From the NCBI GenBank assembly GCA_024275775.1, contig JAJRYM010000091.1, positions 1-19,248 of the forward strand: DNA of 19,248 nucleotides. The letters run 5' to 3'. Made by a program: the position numbers and the translations under genes. The notes beneath the pieces were generated by a model. That model did not search any database. It was given only the letters and a program-made list of their open reading frames with translations, and was not told the origin of the DNA. Origin of the DNA: Nitrospirota bacterium. Its GTDB lineage: Bacteria > Nitrospinota_A > UBA7883 > JACRGQ01. This document shows positions 6,016-13,273 of the stretch, piece by piece. Each line of letters starts with the position of its first letter. Position 1 is the stretch's first letter.

Positions 6016-6438
6016 CTACTCCTTGGACAGGCAGTCCGGGCATGTGCCGTACCAGACGCGGGTTTTGCCCATAATCACCCATTCGGCCAGCCGACCGGGA
6101 AGAATTTTAAACTCATATTTCGGCAGTTCAACAATTTCCCCACAGCTTTTGCAGTATGCGTGGTCGTGCAGTTCGATTTTAATGTCGAAAATTTCCCTGT
6201 TGTCTATGCGGTACCTTCTTACAAGTTCGGCTTCTACGATTTCCTCTAGTGTAAGGTCAATCGACTCAAGAGCGATACCCGGAAAATCTTTTTTAAGATG
6301 TTCATACAGGAAATCCGCCGTAACGTGATTGGCTTCCTCTTGCATTATTCTGATTACCGCCACCTGTAACGGCGTGGCGCCAAGGTGATGCGAACGCAAC
6401 AGAGCCTCATAATCCGCGACTGTTTTCGTGTTATCCAT
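6016..6438 (-). CDS. Diverged Fur-family protein (second paralogue)
   Basis: A 140-aa Fur-family protein. It shares with the regulator at 4732-5154 the patterns LRSHxLxATP, HVTA, HDHxYCxxCG and RVWYGxCPxC, so the two are paralogues. Structural zinc (C96-C99, C133-C136) and the regulatory site (His38, Asp85, His91, His93) are kept, but the last ligand is Glu104 (EIVEL) instead of the PerR-type Asp. The recognition helix has changed from SPNTIYLTLAHF to ALESIDLTLEEI, losing the usual T-V/I-Y and gaining acidic residues, so DNA specificity or DNA binding itself is in doubt. I start at the ATG at 6436-6438; the open frame continues upstream without homology. It lies 92 bp downstream of hypF in the same direction, so it may be read from the hyp operon. 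Confidence 0.82.
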   Translation of the reverse strand: MDNTKTVADYEALLRSHHLGATPLQVAVIRIMQEEANHVTADFLYEHLKKDFPGIALESIDLTLEEIVEAELVRRYRIDNREIFDIKIELHDHAYCKSCGEIVELPKYEFKILPGRLAEWVIMGKTRVWYGTCPDCLSKE

Positions 6439-6530
6439 AACTCTTAATATCGCTCGAATTATGGTGATTGGCAAGAGGCATAGGGATTTTTTTGCGATCC
6501 GCTTTGCGCCCGGCAGGGTATGTTGCCGAT

Positions 6531-8792
6531 TTACACGCGGGCCAGAGCAACCGCCATCTGCCCTACCGATAATCCGCCGTCGTTTATCGGCAACTGTTTC
6601 GGCATGAACAGCGCGAAGCCTTCCCTTTGCAGTTCCGGGATGAGCTGTTCCAGAAGGAGACCGTTCTGAAACGTCCCTCCTCCGAGGCAAACTTTTGCTA
6701 TTCCCGTCTCTTTCTTAATGGCGATACAGCAGGCCGCCAATGCTTTTGCGATCGTGTTATGAAATATCGAAGCGCCTTTCGCCGCATCGGCGCCGTTTGC
6801 GTATTCCACAAGCTTTACGACGAGCTCACGAAAATCAATAGCTCCTTCGGCATTGATTGAGAAACCTTCGCAGACCGTTTCCGACCGGTCAGCGAACGAT
6901 TCCAGCAGAATCGGCGCCTGCCCGTCGTAGCTGTTGTAATGGCGGACAAGCAGGAGCGACGATACGGCGTCGAAAAACCTTCCCGCGCTTGTGGCAACGG
7001 GGCAGTTGACATCCGCTTTTATCATCATTATCAGGTTCCTGATTTTCTTTTCTCCGACTTCGGCTACGAACCGAGGATGTGCGTCCAAAATATTTTCTCC
7101 ATAAATATCGTAGAGCAGGGCCGTCGCCGTGCGCCACGGTTCCTTTACGGCCATATCTCCGCCCGGAAGTTTTAGCGGGGGGAAATGAAATTTGCGCTCA
7201 CAGTTTTCAAAATCGCAGACCAGCAGTTCACCGCCCCAGATTGTGCCGTCGTCGCCGTAGCCCGTGCCGTCGAGAGCCAGCCCTATCACTTTCTCCTCAA
7301 TCCTGTTTTCGAGCATAACGGAAGCTATGTGCGCGTGATGGTGCTGTACCTCAACGGTCGGCAGGCCGAGTTCGCGCCCGTACCGGGAGCTGAAGTAGCG
7401 CGGATGTTTATCGACAACCACAAGCTCCGGTTTAATGCGGAAAATGGATTGGAAATGTTCAATCGACTTCCGGTACGAATCGAAAGCCTCCGCGTGTTCG
7501 AGGTCTCCTATATGCGGGCCCGGAAAAATTGTGTTTCCTTTAGCAAGGCAGAATACCGATTTGAGGTCTCCTCCGCAGGCCAGCATCGGCGGGCTTTTTT
7601 TATCGGCGAAGATGGGAGCCGGCACCCAGCCTCTCGAGCGGCGGAGTATCATCGTTTCGTCGCCTCGCGCGCGGACTACCGAATCGTCGCAACGCCACAC
7701 TATGCGCCTGTTGTTGATCAGGAAAAAATCCGCTATGCCTCCAAGCCTTTCCGCAAGCTGTGCATCGTCGAACACAATCGGCTCGTCGCTCACGTTTCCG
7801 CTTGTCATTACAAGAGCCGTTGCCATGCCGTTAAAGCTGAACAGAAGGTGATGCAGAGGAGTGTACGGCAGAAAAACGCCGTATTCGTTCAGCCCCGGCG
7901 CGATGGACGGCGCAAGCCGTTCGGCGCCGTTTTTCCTCAAAAGAACTATCGGCTTTTCGCGGGATTTCAGCAGGATATCTTCCTGCCTGTTTACAATGGC
8001 GTATCCCTCGACTGTTTTTACGTCGGGCGACATTACGGCGAATGGTTTTTCTTTTCTTACCTTGCGCGCCCGCAGTTCATTGACGGTTTTTTCGTTCGTG
8101 GCGTCGCAGGCGAGGTGGTATCCGCCAATCCCTTTTATAGCGACGATTTTTCCTTCAATGATATGCCCGGCCGCGTCCGCTATCGGGTCTGTGCTTTCCA
8201 GCTCTCTTCCTTCGCCGTCCAGCAGTTTTACGGACGGCCCGCATGCGGGGCAGGCGTTCGGCTGGGCGTGGAACCGTCTGTCGCGCACGTTCCCGTATTC
8301 CGCGAGGCATTTTTCACACATCGGGAAAACCGACATGGAGGTCATCGGCCTGTCGTACGGCGTTCCTTCGATAATCGAATAGCGCGGCCCGCAGTCGGTG
8401 CAGTTTATGAAGGGATACCTGTACCGTCTGTCGTTTTCGTCCAGCAGTTCCCGCGCGCAGTTGGGGCATACGTCGTTATCCGGCGATATGAGCGCTATTC
8501 CGTCGCCCTCGCTTCGGCTGTGCAGAATTTTAAACCCGGTTCCGCCTTCCACGGCGACGGCTTGGGTTTCGATATCCGAAATGCGTGAAAGCGGCGGCGG
8601 CTCGTTTTTCAGCCCGTCAAGAAATTTCCGGCAGTTCCCTTCGCTTCCCTCGATTTCTATGGTTACTCCCAGCCGGTTGTTGAGAATATGGCCGGCAAGG
8701 GAAAGCCTTTCGGCAAGGTTGTAAACGAACGGGCGGAAGCCTACGCCCTGAACTATTCCCCTTACGTTTATTTTCAGGCGGACGGGAGGCAT
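6531..8792 (-). CDS. hypF: Carbamoyltransferase HypF
   Basis: Makes the cyanide ligands of the [NiFe] site: it converts carbamoyl phosphate and ATP to carbamoyl-AMP and transfers the carbamoyl group to the C-terminal Cys of HypE. The 753 aa (usual length) show an acylphosphatase domain (GIVQGVGFRPF with Arg20, Asn38), zinc-finger pairs C109-C112/C131-C134 and C159-C162/C181-C184, a YrdC-like domain (about 200-380; KPFAVM, TSGNVSDEP) and a Kae1-like domain (VQHHHAHIASVM, DGTGYGDDGTIWGGE, CLGGGTFQNG). The start ATG is 7 bp after the hypB stop. Last of six maturation genes in one leftward operon. Confidence 0.97.
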   Translation of the reverse strand: MPPVRLKINVRGIVQGVGFRPFVYNLAERLSLAGHILNNRLGVTIEIEGSEGNCRKFLDGLKNEPPPLSRISDIETQAVAVEGGTGFKILHSRSEGDGIALISPDNDVCPNCARELLDENDRRYRYPFINCTDCGPRYSIIEGTPYDRPMTSMSVFPMCEKCLAEYGNVRDRRFHAQPNACPACGPSVKLLDGEGRELESTDPIADAAGHIIEGKIVAIKGIGGYHLACDATNEKTVNELRARKVRKEKPFAVMSPDVKTVEGYAIVNRQEDILLKSREKPIVLLRKNGAERLAPSIAPGLNEYGVFLPYTPLHHLLFSFNGMATALVMTSGNVSDEPIVFDDAQLAERLGGIADFFLINNRRIVWRCDDSVVRARGDETMILRRSRGWVPAPIFADKKSPPMLACGGDLKSVFCLAKGNTIFPGPHIGDLEHAEAFDSYRKSIEHFQSIFRIKPELVVVDKHPRYFSSRYGRELGLPTVEVQHHHAHIASVMLENRIEEKVIGLALDGTGYGDDGTIWGGELLVCDFENCERKFHFPPLKLPGGDMAVKEPWRTATALLYDIYGENILDAHPRFVAEVGEKKIRNLIMMIKADVNCPVATSAGRFFDAVSSLLLVRHYNSYDGQAPILLESFADRSETVCEGFSINAEGAIDFRELVVKLVEYANGADAAKGASIFHNTIAKALAACCIAIKKETGIAKVCLGGGTFQNGLLLEQLIPELQREGFALFMPKQLPINDGGLSVGQMAVALARV

Positions 8793-8799
8793 AGGCGGT

Positions 8800-9456
8800 T
8801 CATTCGCTCTTCACAAGCGATCCAAGCCAGCCGCACCACTCGTCGAGCCCGTCTCCCCGTTTGGCCGACGTGCGAAACAGCTTCAGCTTGGGGTTAACTG
8901 TCAAAGCTTCCCGCTCGAACTCTCCCACATCCATCTCAAGTACGGGAGCGAGGTCCACTTTGTTTATGACGAGCGTTCCGCACGCTCTGTACATGCCGGG
9001 ATATTTTTTCGGTTTGTCCATCCCTTCGGTCAGGGACGCGAGCATAACTCCTTCATCTTCGCCGAGGTCGAACCCGGCCGGGCATACCAGATTACCGATA
9101 TTTTCCACGATAAGAATATCCAGACTTGCCGGGGCTGTTTGTAACGCCTGCTCAACCATGCCGGCCTCAAGATGGCACCTGCCGCCGGTGTTGATTTGCA
9201 CAACCCAGTCCGCTCCCGCTTCTTCCACCCTGCGGGCGTCGCGGTCTGTCGCTATATCGCCTTCAATGATGCCGATGGATATTTTGCCCGCGAGTTTCTT
9301 AACCGTCTCTTCGAGAAGCGTCGTTTTGCCCGCGCCGGGAGAGCTCATTATATTGACGACCGCCAGTTTCCGCTTTGTGAATTCATCCCTCAGCCGGGCG
9401 GCGATAACGTCGTTTTTCTCAAGTATCTTTTTTTCGATTTTTATCGTTCGGCTCAT
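8800..9456 (-). CDS. hypB: Hydrogenase nickel-incorporation GTPase HypB
   Basis: SIMIBI-class GTPase that, with HypA, delivers Ni to the hydrogenase large-subunit precursor. 218 aa: P-loop SSPGAGKTT (38-46), EGDIATDRDA switch region, metal-site GGRCHLEAGM (Cys94, His95), NIGNLVCPAGFD (Cys125) and NKVD (165-168). The N-terminal His-rich or CxxCGC nickel-storage extension seen in some HypB proteins is absent, so this is the short form. Start at the ATG at 9454-9456, whose ATGA overlaps the hypA stop; the longer open frame upstream lies inside hypA. Nickel storage may instead fall to the His-rich transporter at the end of the other operon. Confidence 0.97.
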   Translation of the reverse strand: MSRTIKIEKKILEKNDVIAARLRDEFTKRKLAVVNIMSSPGAGKTTLLEETVKKLAGKISIGIIEGDIATDRDARRVEEAGADWVVQINTGGRCHLEAGMVEQALQTAPASLDILIVENIGNLVCPAGFDLGEDEGVMLASLTEGMDKPKKYPGMYRACGTLVINKVDLAPVLEMDVGEFEREALTVNPKLKLFRTSAKRGDGLDEWCGWLGSLVKSE

Positions 9457-9791
9457 TCTATTTCGACCTCTTTGATGTACAGCTCCTGCCCTCCGGCGGG
9501 GATGATAACCCCCCCGCAGTCGGGGCACTGGAAATCGAACCGCCCCACTTCAAACTCTTTTTGGCAGTCGTGGCAGAAGGCTTTAGCGGAAACCTCTTCT
9601 ATTATCAGCTCCGCTCCGTCGGCTATGCTTCCGCGCTTTATTTCATCGAAACAGAATTTCAGGGAGTCCGCCACTATGTCCGCCAGCCCGCCAATCACTA
9701 TCGAGACCTTCGTTACTCTTTCCGCTCCGTTCGTCGCGGCGCTTTCAACGATAAGTTCCATCATGGATTCCGCGATGGAAAGCTCGTGCAT
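9453..9791 (-). CDS. hypA: Nickel metallochaperone HypA
   Basis: 112-aa Ni/Zn protein that works with HypB in nickel insertion. The N-terminal MHELS supplies the nickel ligands (His2, Glu3) and the zinc site is C73-x2-C76 plus C89-x2-C92. GGGAG about 9 nt ahead serves as ribosome site. It follows hypE by 19 bp and is translationally coupled to hypB through an ATGA overlap. Confidence 0.97.
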   Translation of the reverse strand: MHELSIAESMMELIVESAATNGAERVTKVSIVIGGLADIVADSLKFCFDEIKRGSIADGAELIIEEVSAKAFCHDCQKEFEVGRFDFQCPDCGGVIIPAGGQELYIKEVEIE

Positions 9792-9810
9792 GGCCTATGC
9801 TCCCTTTTTG

Positions 9811-10827
9811 TCAGCATATCCGGGGAAGCTGATCTCCCACCAGCGGTTCGACTATCCGGCTGCCGATAAATTCCGTTTTCATCTCAACCCTTCCCGGCTC
9901 CGTACCGCCCACCGAACCGATTATGGAAGCTTCCCTGCCTGCGGGGTGTTCTCTCATTGCGGAGAGAACCTTGTCGGCGCTTTCCGGCGGAACGAACGCC
10001 ACCAGTTTCCCCTCGTTGGCTACGTTAAGCACGTCCAGCCCCAGTATTTCGCATACCCCGCGCACCGAATCTTTTATCGGTATCGCTTTTTCCTCGATTA
10101 TTATCCCGTTGCCGGAAGAGGCGGCTATCTCGTTAAGCGCGGCCGCAAGTCCGCCTCGGGTCGGGTCCCGCATCATCCGTATGCCGGTTTCGGCCTCCAG
10201 CATCGTTTTTACAAGCTCGTGAAGAGGCCGGCTGTCGGATACCAGCTCGGTGTCGAACTCCAGTCCTTTCCGCAGGGTGAGAATGGCAATGCCGTGTTCT
10301 CCTATCGAGCCCGAAAGGATTATCATGTCTCCCTTCTTCACCCGTTTGGGCGATATCTCCACGCCGTCCGGCATGAACCCTATGCCCGAAGTGTTGATGA
10401 ATATTTTGTCCGCCCCGCCGCGCGCCACGACCTTGGTATCTCCCGTCACGATAGAGACGCCGCATTCTCTTGCCGCCTCTCCCATGGAGCGGGCGATTTT
10501 TTTGAGCTCTTTTAAGCTGAAACCTTCTTCAAGTACGAACCCGGCTGAAAGATATTTCGGCACCGAGCCGGAAACGGCGAGATCGTTCACTGTGCCGTGA
10601 ACGGCGAGCGAGCCTATATCACCGCCGGGAAAGAACACGGGGTCGATTACGAAAGTGTCTGTCGAAAAGGCGAGTCTGCCTCCGGGGGGAGCATTGAAAA
10701 CCGCGCCGTCCGAAAGCGATTCAAGCAGTTCGTTGGAAAACTCCGGCATGAAGATATCTTCGATAAGATCCGAGGAAGCCTTGCCGCCGCCGCCGTGCGC
10801 CAGCGTTACGAACTTACGCCGGGACAA
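9811..10827 (-). CDS. hypE: Hydrogenase maturation protein HypE (non-ATG start)
   Basis: PurM/AIR-synthase-like ATPase that dehydrates the HypF-delivered thiocarboxamide to a thiocyanate for the Fe(CN)2CO unit. It shows the family glycine motif TLAHGGGGK near the start, GDTKVV, RDPTRGGLA, the NEGK segment and the obligatory C-terminal PRIC, whose Cys carries the carbamoyl group. No ATG exists near the homologous start; the open frame runs upstream inside hypD. I choose the TTG at 10825-10827, giving 338 aa (usual about 335) and a 14-bp overlap with hypD; a TTG at 10837-10839 is the alternative. The exact start is uncertain, the gene identity is not. Confidence 0.95.
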   Translation of the reverse strand: MSRRKFVTLAHGGGGKASSDLIEDIFMPEFSNELLESLSDGAVFNAPPGGRLAFSTDTFVIDPVFFPGGDIGSLAVHGTVNDLAVSGSVPKYLSAGFVLEEGFSLKELKKIARSMGEAARECGVSIVTGDTKVVARGGADKIFINTSGIGFMPDGVEISPKRVKKGDMIILSGSIGEHGIAILTLRKGLEFDTELVSDSRPLHELVKTMLEAETGIRMMRDPTRGGLAAALNEIAASSGNGIIIEEKAIPIKDSVRGVCEILGLDVLNVANEGKLVAFVPPESADKVLSAMREHPAGREASIIGSVGGTEPGRVEMKTEFIGSRIVEPLVGDQLPRIC

Positions 10828-11926
10828 TTTCCGGTTCAACCCGTTGCGCCCGGTGGAAACGGTAATAAACCGAGCATGTGCCTTCGTCGGATACCATGCA
10901 GGCGCCAACAGGATCTTCCGGCGTGCAGGCGGTTTTGAACAGTTTACAGTCGGGCGGTTTTTTCAATCCCCTTAATATACTGTCGCAGATACATCCTTTT
11001 GTTTCCTTCTCGTCCATATCGATTTCGATTCCGAACTCCTCGCAGGCGTTGAAGCGGCGATAGTCGCCGGACGGCTTGAATCCGCTTGCCGGCACTACCC
11101 CAAGCCCGCGCCATACAGCGTCCGCCGGCCTGAAAACGTCTTCCATTATTCTGCGCGCGTGAAGGTTGCCTTCCGGCGCGACGATGCGGGAATATTCTAT
11201 TTCCGTTTCGGCCGCCCCCCTGTTTATCTGCCGGACTATCGACAGAATGGACGAGAGAATATCAAGCGGTTCGAAACCGGATACGACGCACGGTTTGCCG
11301 GCGTCGGTAAGTATCCCGTACATTTCGGTGCCGGTGATGGCGGTAACATGGCCGGGGCAGACGAAACCGTCGAGGTTAATCTCTTCCGCCAGAAGCGCCG
11401 CGAGTATGGCGGGAGTTGTTTTGTGTGCCGAAAGCAGAAAATAGTTATCGAGATTAAGCGATTCCGCCAGCTTAACGGACGATGCGGTAACAGGGGCGGT
11501 CGTCTCGAACCCGACGGCGAAGAATACCACTTTCTTTTCCCGGTTTTCTTTTGCGAGCCTTACGGCGTCGTCCGGCGAATAAACTATCCGCACATCGGCG
11601 CCTTCGGCTTTTGCCTGCCTCAGCGAGCCTTTCGTGCCGGGTACGCGAATCATGTCGCCGAACGATGCGAGCATCACATCCGGCCTCCACGCAAGCTCTA
11701 TCGCGGCGTCAATTTCCGCTTTTGAAGTGACGCATACCGGGCATCCCGGCCCGGAGACCATCTCGATGCTTTCCGGCAGAAGATCGGGAATGCCGTATTT
11801 CAGAAGCGATATCGTATGCCCGCCGCAGAATTCCATTATGCGGACATTGTTTTTCGATTCCACAGCCAGCGCCGCAGATATTTTTTCCGCTATTCTGCCG
11901 TCGCGGAATTCCGTCATGTATTTCAT
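10814..11926 (-). CDS. hypD: Hydrogenase maturation protein HypD
   Basis: Fe-S scaffold that, with HypC, assembles Fe(CN)2CO. 370 aa with the three conserved motifs: EFCGGHT (Cys34), GPGCPVCVT (Cys62 and Cys65, the redox/iron-binding pair) and the C-terminal [4Fe-4S] ligands in GCICDSIL and the Cys-containing DCKLFKTACTPEDPVGAC to GTC segment. FGDMIRVPG and GFETTAP are also family hallmarks. The start ATG overlaps the hypC stop (ATGA). Confidence 0.97.
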   Translation of the reverse strand: MKYMTEFRDGRIAEKISAALAVESKNNVRIMEFCGGHTISLLKYGIPDLLPESIEMVSGPGCPVCVTSKAEIDAAIELAWRPDVMLASFGDMIRVPGTKGSLRQAKAEGADVRIVYSPDDAVRLAKENREKKVVFFAVGFETTAPVTASSVKLAESLNLDNYFLLSAHKTTPAILAALLAEEINLDGFVCPGHVTAITGTEMYGILTDAGKPCVVSGFEPLDILSSILSIVRQINRGAAETEIEYSRIVAPEGNLHARRIMEDVFRPADAVWRGLGVVPASGFKPSGDYRRFNACEEFGIEIDMDEKETKGCICDSILRGLKKPPDCKLFKTACTPEDPVGACMVSDEGTCSVYYRFHRAQRVEPEIVPA

Positions 11927-12162
11927 TGGCGGTCTTCCTGAGAGCTTTCGCTTTCGATGATTTCATCAAGAAGGTCGAGGGTTTTTTTGGCTTCCTCGCC
12001 GTTCATTACCGATATGGCGGAACCGGCGTGAACGATAACGTAATCGCCCAGCTTTACGTCCGGCACAAGCATAAGATTGATTTCGCGTTTGACTTCACCG
12101 ATACGGGCAACGCCGCGAAACCCGTCTATCCCGACTATCTCCATTGGAACCGCAAGACACAT
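11923..12162 (-). CDS. hypC: Hydrogenase assembly chaperone HypC
   Basis: 79-aa chaperone that carries the Fe(CN)2CO group with HypD and hands it to the large subunit. The essential N-terminal MCLAVP (Cys2) and His45 in YVIVHAG are present. The start is fixed by the MC motif and a strong GAGGAGG ribosome site; an upstream in-frame ATG at 12195 would put the Cys inside the chain and is rejected. First gene of the hyp operon, with a short leader of about 17 nt from its predicted promoter. Confidence 0.97.
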   Translation of the reverse strand: MCLAVPMEIVGIDGFRGVARIGEVKREINLMLVPDVKLGDYVIVHAGSAISVMNGEEAKKTLDLLDEIIESESSQEDRQ

Positions 12163-12185
12163 AGCGCCTCCTCCTCTGTGGATTG

Positions 12186-12214
12186 ATAGTATCATCCAGC
12201 CCGCATCTCATCAA
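12186..12214 (-). promoter_or_regulatory. Promoter of the hyp operon
   Basis: On the minus strand, TTGATG (12209-12214), a 17-bp spacer and TACTAT (12186-12191), preceded by TG-A to give an extended -10 (TGATACTAT). Predicted start is near 12179, 17 nt before the hypC ATG. Confidence 0.75.
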
Positions 12215-12238
12215 CCTGAAGCTTTGCTACGGCTACTG

Positions 12239-12250
12239 AAAACCGGTTTT
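12239..12250. promoter_or_regulatory. 12-bp palindrome between the divergent hydrogenase promoters
   Basis: AAAACCGGTTTT is perfectly self-complementary and lies between the hyp -35 and the hydrogenase -35, about 25 and 18 bp away respectively. It is a candidate site for a regulator of both operons; no specific regulator is implied. Confidence 0.4.
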
Positions 12251-12268
12251 AAAAAACCTGTAAATTAT

Positions 12269-12297
12269 TTGACAATCGGCACAAATGATACAATAAT
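12269..12297 (+). promoter_or_regulatory. Promoter of the hydrogenase structural operon
   Basis: TTGACA (12269-12274) and AATAAT (12292-12297) at 17-bp spacing; alternatively the extended -10 TGATACAAT (12286-12294). The latter shares ATGATACWAT with the hyp promoter in the same promoter-relative position. The predicted start is around 12300-12304, leaving a leader of about 55 nt to the small ORF and 140 nt to the first cytochrome b gene. Confidence 0.7.
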
Positions 12298-12358
12298 GTA
12301 ACTGAATAAAAAGCGCTCAAGAGTACCTTTTTGTGGATTTCCCGCAGGGGGAGGTTGA

Positions 12359-12445
12359 ATGGGCATTCAGGTTTCGGTTTTTTCGGTTTTCTCACTCATC
12401 ATCGGTGCGTTCCCGTGCCTTGTTCCTGAAAGGCAGTCGGTATGA
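12359..12445 (+). CDS. 28-aa hydrophobic small ORF coupled to the cytochrome b gene
   Basis: ATG at 12359 to TGA at 12443-12445. The peptide begins MGIQVSVFSVFSLIIGAF and ends CLVPERQSV: a single hydrophobic segment (about residues 4-22) followed by a short charged tail, like a one-pass membrane miniprotein or a leader peptide. GGGGGAGG sits 4 nt before its ATG, one of the strongest ribosome sites in the window, and its TGA overlaps the ATG of the next gene (ATGA), the same coupling used elsewhere in this locus. I know no homologue. Alternatives are a translational-coupling leader or chance. Confidence 0.5.
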   Translation: MGIQVSVFSVFSLIIGAFPCLVPERQSV

Positions 12446-13242
12446 CAGCGGGCGCCATACGCCATCCGGGCGAGATATACCTTGTGGTGAGAACCAGATC
12501 TATCCTCGCGTGCGTTATTCACTGGGTGCTTTTCTGTTCCGTGGTTACGCTTGCCGTAACAGGCGCCTACATAGCGTGGCCTTCGTACTATTTCGGAAAG
12601 GGCGAGGCGTACGCGACTTTCACGATGGCGGATATTCGGTATTATCATTTCCTGGCCGCCACTTTTATGATGACCTCCCTGCTGGTGAGGTTTTATCTTG
12701 CTTTCACCGAATCGTGCCACAAGGACATCAAGCAGTTCCTGCCGACTCCCAGAAACATTAAAAACGCTGTGCAACTGGCATATCATTTCGCCACGGGTCG
12801 GGGCAAGCATCCGCATTACCGGTTCGTCAACCCGCTTGGAGGGCTGGGTATATTTCTTATTTCTGCCTCGCTGTTCATCATGGTTTGCACCGGCTTTCTT
12901 ATGTATCTTCCGGCCGAAACGCCGGGCACGATATGGCATTCGTGGGCGTTTTCCATAGCGCATTCGCTCGGCGGCCTGCAGATCGTTCGGCTTATTCACC
13001 ACGTAGTCATGTACGTAATCATCGCGCTCGTGTTAATCCACGTTTACATGCAGATATGGAAAAATTCGGTTTACACCGAGTCGGACATCTCGTCCATCAT
13101 CGCCGGATACAAACTGTTTCCACTGAGACAGATAGGACATTTTGCCGATTATTACGGCATAAAGCTTCGCGAAAAACCGCCGTCCACGGAAGAGATGGAC
13201 AGCGCATCGGAGCCTGTGCCTGCGAGAGAACCGCCAGGATAA
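12442..13242 (+). CDS. Hydrogenase di-haem cytochrome b subunit (copy 1)
   Basis: Membrane anchor that passes electrons from the periplasmic [NiFe] dimer to the quinone pool; HyaC/HydC family, 266 aa. Hydrophobic segments lie at about 21-45, 63-88, 132-155 and 175-204. His27, His69, His186 and His200 line up closely with the four haem ligands reported for Wolinella HydC (25, 67, 186, 200). GxxH-type spacing appears in IVRLIHHVVMYVIIALVLIH. Compared with copy 2 it has a C-terminal extension of about 35 residues, the end rich in Glu, Ser and Pro (cytoplasmic). AAAGG about 9 nt ahead and an ATGA overlap with the small ORF support the start. Its position before the small subunit is not the classical hya order. 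Confidence 0.9.
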   Translation: MTAGAIRHPGEIYLVVRTRSILACVIHWVLFCSVVTLAVTGAYIAWPSYYFGKGEAYATFTMADIRYYHFLAATFMMTSLLVRFYLAFTESCHKDIKQFLPTPRNIKNAVQLAYHFATGRGKHPHYRFVNPLGGLGIFLISASLFIMVCTGFLMYLPAETPGTIWHSWAFSIAHSLGGLQIVRLIHHVVMYVIIALVLIHVYMQIWKNSVYTESDISSIIAGYKLFPLRQIGHFADYYGIKLREKPPSTEEMDSASEPVPAREPPG

Positions 13243-13273
13243 ACAGTCACTTTTTTAAGAAGGAGGAGGCGAT

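Noticed and set aside
7185..8588. 467-codon plus-strand frame opposite hypF
   Set aside because: A long shadow frame caused by GC-rich codon use. The minus strand encodes a full-length HypF with every motif, and the shadow has no recognisable domain or ribosome site.
9172..10515. 447-codon plus-strand frame opposite hypB-hypA-hypE
   Set aside because: It crosses three certain genes on the other strand and has low-complexity, motif-free translation.
12308..12332. AAAAAG...CTTTTT pairing in the hydrogenase operon leader
   Set aside because: Only six A/T-rich pairs around a 13-nt loop, close to the predicted transcription start; too weak to call an attenuator.
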